Positions 29,338-31,973 of a stretch of DNA of 31,973 nt are shown piece after piece. Location of the stretch: contig CAZLWE010000038.1 of the NCBI GenBank assembly GCA_964562985.1, positions 1 through 31,973 on the forward strand, given 5' to 3'. Each line of letters begins with the position of its first letter. Positions within the stretch are counted from its first letter, which is position 1. A model generated the notes under the pieces. That model ran no database searches, was not told the DNA's origin, and saw nothing but the letters and a program-made list of their open reading frames with translations. The translations under genes and the position numbers were made by a program. Origin of the DNA: SHLQ01 sp964562985 (lineage in GTDB: Bacteria; Actinomycetota; Acidimicrobiia; Acidimicrobiales; SHLQ01).

Positions 29338-31779
29338 CTAGAAGCGCGCGGTTCCGATCACGATGATCGGTTGGTCGGTCGGGTTGCTCACGAGATCTCG
29401 CTTGGTTGGTTCAAGCACGAGGGCTACCGGGTCGGGTGCGGGCTTGGACGGGTCGTCGTCGGACCCGACGATCGCGAGCGCGCTCTCGATCGATCCGACT
29501 CGGGCGTACACCAACGCCTTCTCATCGGTGAATCGAGTGATGCGGACACCGCCGCCGCCACGACCCTTGGCATCGAACTCCTCGCTCGGGGTGAGCTTCG
29601 CCGTGCCCTTGTCAGTAACGGTAACGATTGCTTCATCGCCGATGATCGCTCCAGCACCAATGACCTTTGCGCTTCCCTTGAGCTTCATGCCCGCAACTCC
29701 CGACGCGTTGCGACCCTGGGTGGATATCGCGTCGACCGCAGTGCGCAGCACCTGGCCGTCACTAGCCACAATCGCGATGTCGGCCCCGGCGGGTGCGGCA
29801 AATGCAGCGGCCAGGGTGTCCTGCGGTTTCAACTTGATCACCGTTTGACCTGGCCGCGTGCCGGCGATCTCTTCGGCGGTCAGTTGCTTGGCAACACCGT
29901 TCTCGGTGACGAGCACGACGTTCTCCGCGCCCTCCGACTTGGGGCACACGATGGTGAGCACCTCTTCGCCTTTGTCGAGGCCGAACGCCTTTCGGCACTC
30001 GGTGCCACGGGAACGCCCACCGACTTCGGTGAGTTCGAGGCCGAGTGCCATACGGGCCTTGCCCTGGCTGGTTATCGCAAACACCGGCGCTCGCGTCGAC
30101 CCGATGCGACTGGCCAACAAAACATCGTGGCGGCCCGGCGTGGCCCGCTTGGCTCCTTCGAGCGGCGCTCGTCCCGCGAGTCCGCTCGTCGACAGCGTCA
30201 CCACGCAGGGCGTGTCTGGTATGTCGTCGTCGCCGCCACCGTCGAGCACGGTCAGGTCGATGGTCGCGAACTCGTCTTCGGTGGCGATCACCGTGCGGCG
30301 GTCGCGTCCGTACTCGTCGGCGGCTTCTTTCAGCTCATTGAGGACCACCGTGCGCTGCCGCTGCTCGGATGCCAGAAGCTTCTGGGCATCGAGGATCTTC
30401 GCCTCCAGATCTGCTGCCTCGTTCTCCAACTCCTGCACGGCGAGGGCAACGAGACGCTTCAGTGGCATGTCGAGGACGTGACTCGCCTGCACCTCGGAGA
30501 GGTCGAGCTCGGACATCAGCGATGTTCGAGCATCAGCGGTGGTCTGTGACGCACGGATGATCTCGATAACTCGGTCGATGTTGTCGAGCGCGATGAGGAG
30601 GCCAGCGACGATGTGAAGTCGCTCTTCCCACTTGCGTAGCCAATATTCGGTCCTGCGAACGACGACCTCGAGACGATGCTGGATGTAGTGGTTGCAGAGA
30701 TCCCAGAGGTTTACCGTGGTCGGTACGCCGTCGACCAAGACGACGTTGTTGATACCGAAGGTCTCCTCCAGCGGCGTTAGTTTGTAGAGGTTGGCGAGCA
30801 CGGCCTTCGCATTCGCTCCGGGCCGCAGGTCGATTTGGATCCGGAGGCCCGACGTCTTGTCCGAGAGGTTCTTCGCTCCCTCGCGCTCATCGACGCCGGG
30901 AAGACGTCCCACTGCCGCCAGTTCGTTGATCTTGGTGATGACCTTTTCCGGCCCCACCATGTAGGGCAGTTCGGTGATGACCAGTGCCTCTCGGCTGCGG
31001 GTCAACTTGATCGTCTCGGACTTCGCCCGAACTCGGATCGTGCCACGTCCGGTCTCATGGGCTTCGCGCAGGCCATCGTCGATCACGGTGCCGCCACTCG
31101 GGAAGTCGGGTCCCGGAAGCACCTTCATCAACTCGTCGACCGTGGGCTTTGGGCGGCGCTTCTTCATCACCAACTCGATGGCGTCTGCCACCTCGCGGAG
31201 GTTGTGCGGCGCCATGTTGGTCGCCATGCCAACCGCGATGCCGGTGGTGCCATTGACCAGCAGGTTCGGAATGAGGGCGGGCAGCACCGTGGGTTCATCT
31301 CGGAGCCCATCGAAGGTTTGCTGGAAATCGACCGTTTCTTCGTCGATCTCGCGGACCATCGTCATCGCCGCGGGGGAGAGTTTGCATTCGGTGTAGCGGT
31401 AGGCGGCGGGTGGGTCGTCGAGCGTACCGAAGTTTCCCTGAGGTGTAATGAAGGTGATTCCTCGGGAGAAGTCTTGACCCATGCGAACCAAGGTCTCGTA
31501 GATCGCGGAGTCGCCGTGTGGGTGGTATTTGCCCATCGTGTCGCCGACTACGCCAGCGCACTTGCGGAAGTCGCTATCGGGGCGGATGCCCTGTTGCAAC
31601 ATCGAATACAAGATGCGCCGCTGGACTGGCTTCAACCCGTCACGAATATCGGGGATGGCGCGGGCGGTGATCACCGATAGCGAGTACGCAAGAAAGCTCT
31701 CGCTTATCTCGTCGGCTACTGGAGTATCGATAATCTCCGCGGCGATATTCTCGCTGAACAGTCCAGGCTGGTCGGCCAT
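29338..31779 (-). CDS. parC: DNA topoisomerase IV subunit A (ParC-like GyrA/ParC family)
   Basis: 813 residues. It is the DNA-cleaving subunit, forming a covalent bond to DNA through Tyr129 (AAYRYTECKLSP). The winged-helix region has HPHGDSAIYETLVRMGQ; in the quinolone-determining positions it carries Ser91 and Glu95. The tower and coiled-coil parts contain ITELPYMVGPEKVI and LDMPLKRLVALAVQELENEAADLEAKI. The C-terminal beta-pinwheel has repeated blades, but the place of the GyrA box reads QGRNASGV instead of the QRRGGKG pattern. Without that box an enzyme cannot wrap DNA for supercoiling, so decatenation or relaxation is expected. The ATG at 31779 has GGAG 9 nt upstream. It is the first gene of the parC-parE operon. 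Confidence 0.9.
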   Translation of the reverse strand: MADQPGLFSENIAAEIIDTPVADEISESFLAYSLSVITARAIPDIRDGLKPVQRRILYSMLQQGIRPDSDFRKCAGVVGDTMGKYHPHGDSAIYETLVRMGQDFSRGITFITPQGNFGTLDDPPAAYRYTECKLSPAAMTMVREIDEETVDFQQTFDGLRDEPTVLPALIPNLLVNGTTGIAVGMATNMAPHNLREVADAIELVMKKRRPKPTVDELMKVLPGPDFPSGGTVIDDGLREAHETGRGTIRVRAKSETIKLTRSREALVITELPYMVGPEKVITKINELAAVGRLPGVDEREGAKNLSDKTSGLRIQIDLRPGANAKAVLANLYKLTPLEETFGINNVVLVDGVPTTVNLWDLCNHYIQHRLEVVVRRTEYWLRKWEERLHIVAGLLIALDNIDRVIEIIRASQTTADARTSLMSELDLSEVQASHVLDMPLKRLVALAVQELENEAADLEAKILDAQKLLASEQRQRTVVLNELKEAADEYGRDRRTVIATEDEFATIDLTVLDGGGDDDIPDTPCVVTLSTSGLAGRAPLEGAKRATPGRHDVLLASRIGSTRAPVFAITSQGKARMALGLELTEVGGRSRGTECRKAFGLDKGEEVLTIVCPKSEGAENVVLVTENGVAKQLTAEEIAGTRPGQTVIKLKPQDTLAAAFAAPAGADIAIVASDGQVLRTAVDAISTQGRNASGVAGMKLKGSAKVIGAGAIIGDEAIVTVTDKGTAKLTPSEEFDAKGRGGGGVRITRFTDEKALVYARVGSIESALAIVGSDDDPSKPAPDPVALVLEPTKRDLVSNPTDQPIIVIGTARF

Positions 31780-31851
31780 GTCGTGGGCTCCTGAGGGGTT
31801 TGTTTCTCATGTCGCCGCTAGGTGGAGGCGGCCAAACATGTGTTCGAAATC

Positions 31852-31973
31852 TTAGCGTTCTACCACCGACCGTAGCGCTTCACCCGAAACAGCAGTTGGA
31901 ACGCCGGCATCGGGTTTGCCGCAGGGAGCGCAGCGAGCGAGGACGCTGCGTGCACGCCCGCCGAAGGCAAGTA
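31852..31973 (-). other. Possible 3' end of a gene entering from the right edge
   Basis: A minus-strand frame is open from the window edge to a TAA at 31852-31854 and ends in VPTAVSGEALRSVVER. Its upstream half would run through the dispersed repeat, which argues that it is either chance or a gene whose tail was altered by the repeat. Too short to judge. Confidence 0.15.
31918..31973. repeat. Palindromic intergenic repeat element, copy 2 (cut by window edge)
   Basis: Bases 31918-31953 are identical over 36 nt to the minus strand of 17611-17646. With a 1-nt gap the match continues through ACGCCCGCC and ends in a shared CAAGTA at the edge. It lies upstream of parC, in opposite orientation to copy 1. 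Confidence 0.65.

Noticed and set aside
29308..30549. 413-codon plus-strand open frame opposite parC
   Set aside because: Shadow of parC; the sequence has no recognisable protein features.

Overview
The window is a gene-dense, GC-rich bacterial chromosome segment. It best fits an actinobacterium, probably of the Acidimicrobiia (Ilumatobacter-like) type. The reasons are an MprAB-like two-component pair, a short actinobacterial-style RNB exonuclease, a MapB-like methionine aminopeptidase, the DUF1800/DUF1501 pair, MPT53/DsbE-like thioredoxin-fold lipoproteins, Thr/Pro-rich lipoprotein stalks, and many apparently leaderless starts (a TANNNT -10 box 6-9 nt before the start codon). The taxonomic placement is inference. 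I see no rRNA, tRNA, CRISPR array or insertion sequence.

Layout. 1-7.2 kb: a 5'-truncated TAP-like alpha/beta hydrolase, a homocysteine S-methyltransferase-family protein, a class I aminotransferase (convergent), a stand-alone hydantoinase/oxoprolinase-A protein, then a coupled minus-strand pair (PAP2-like membrane protein with a degenerate active site, and a lipoprotein). 7.4-12.2 kb, plus strand: trypsin-like protease lipoprotein, MsrA, a membrane-anchored fasciclin-OmpA fusion, and an OmpR-type regulator with its histidine kinase. 12.3-17.6 kb: a DUF1800/DUF1501 operon behind a strong dyad and TATAAT box, a convergent lipoprotein/membrane protein, a Crp/Fnr regulator and methionine aminopeptidase. 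17.7-22.3 kb, minus strand: mutM, an ECF-sigma-like protein with a C-terminal membrane anchor, a coiled-coil DUF3048 exported protein, and an RNB exonuclease, closely packed. 22.4-25.5 kb: two unrecognised proteins overlapping tail to tail, and a RecB-family (PD-(D/E)XK) nuclease with Fe-S-type cysteines. 25.7-27.2 kb: two tandem thioredoxin-fold lipoproteins. 27.3-31.8 kb: topoisomerase IV-like parC-parE. The right edge carries a copy of a dispersed palindromic repeat also found at 17.6 kb.

Main discovery. The two tandem lipoproteins at 26614-27174 and 25735-26604 look like truncated fragments to an ordinary gene caller. Each actually reads through two in-frame TGA codons placed exactly where the redox CPFC motif of the DsbE/MPT53 family belongs (W-TGA-P-F-TGA-R-A-E-A-P). 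UGA is an ordinary stop codon in at least eight other genes here. Downstream of the UGAs both genes share a hairpin with a GGUC tetraloop, like the apical loop of bacterial SECIS elements. The simplest reading is a pair of exported double-selenocysteine (UxxU) thiol-disulfide-oxidoreductase-like lipoproteins. The Sec machinery (selA, selB, selC, selD) is not in this window and would have to lie elsewhere.
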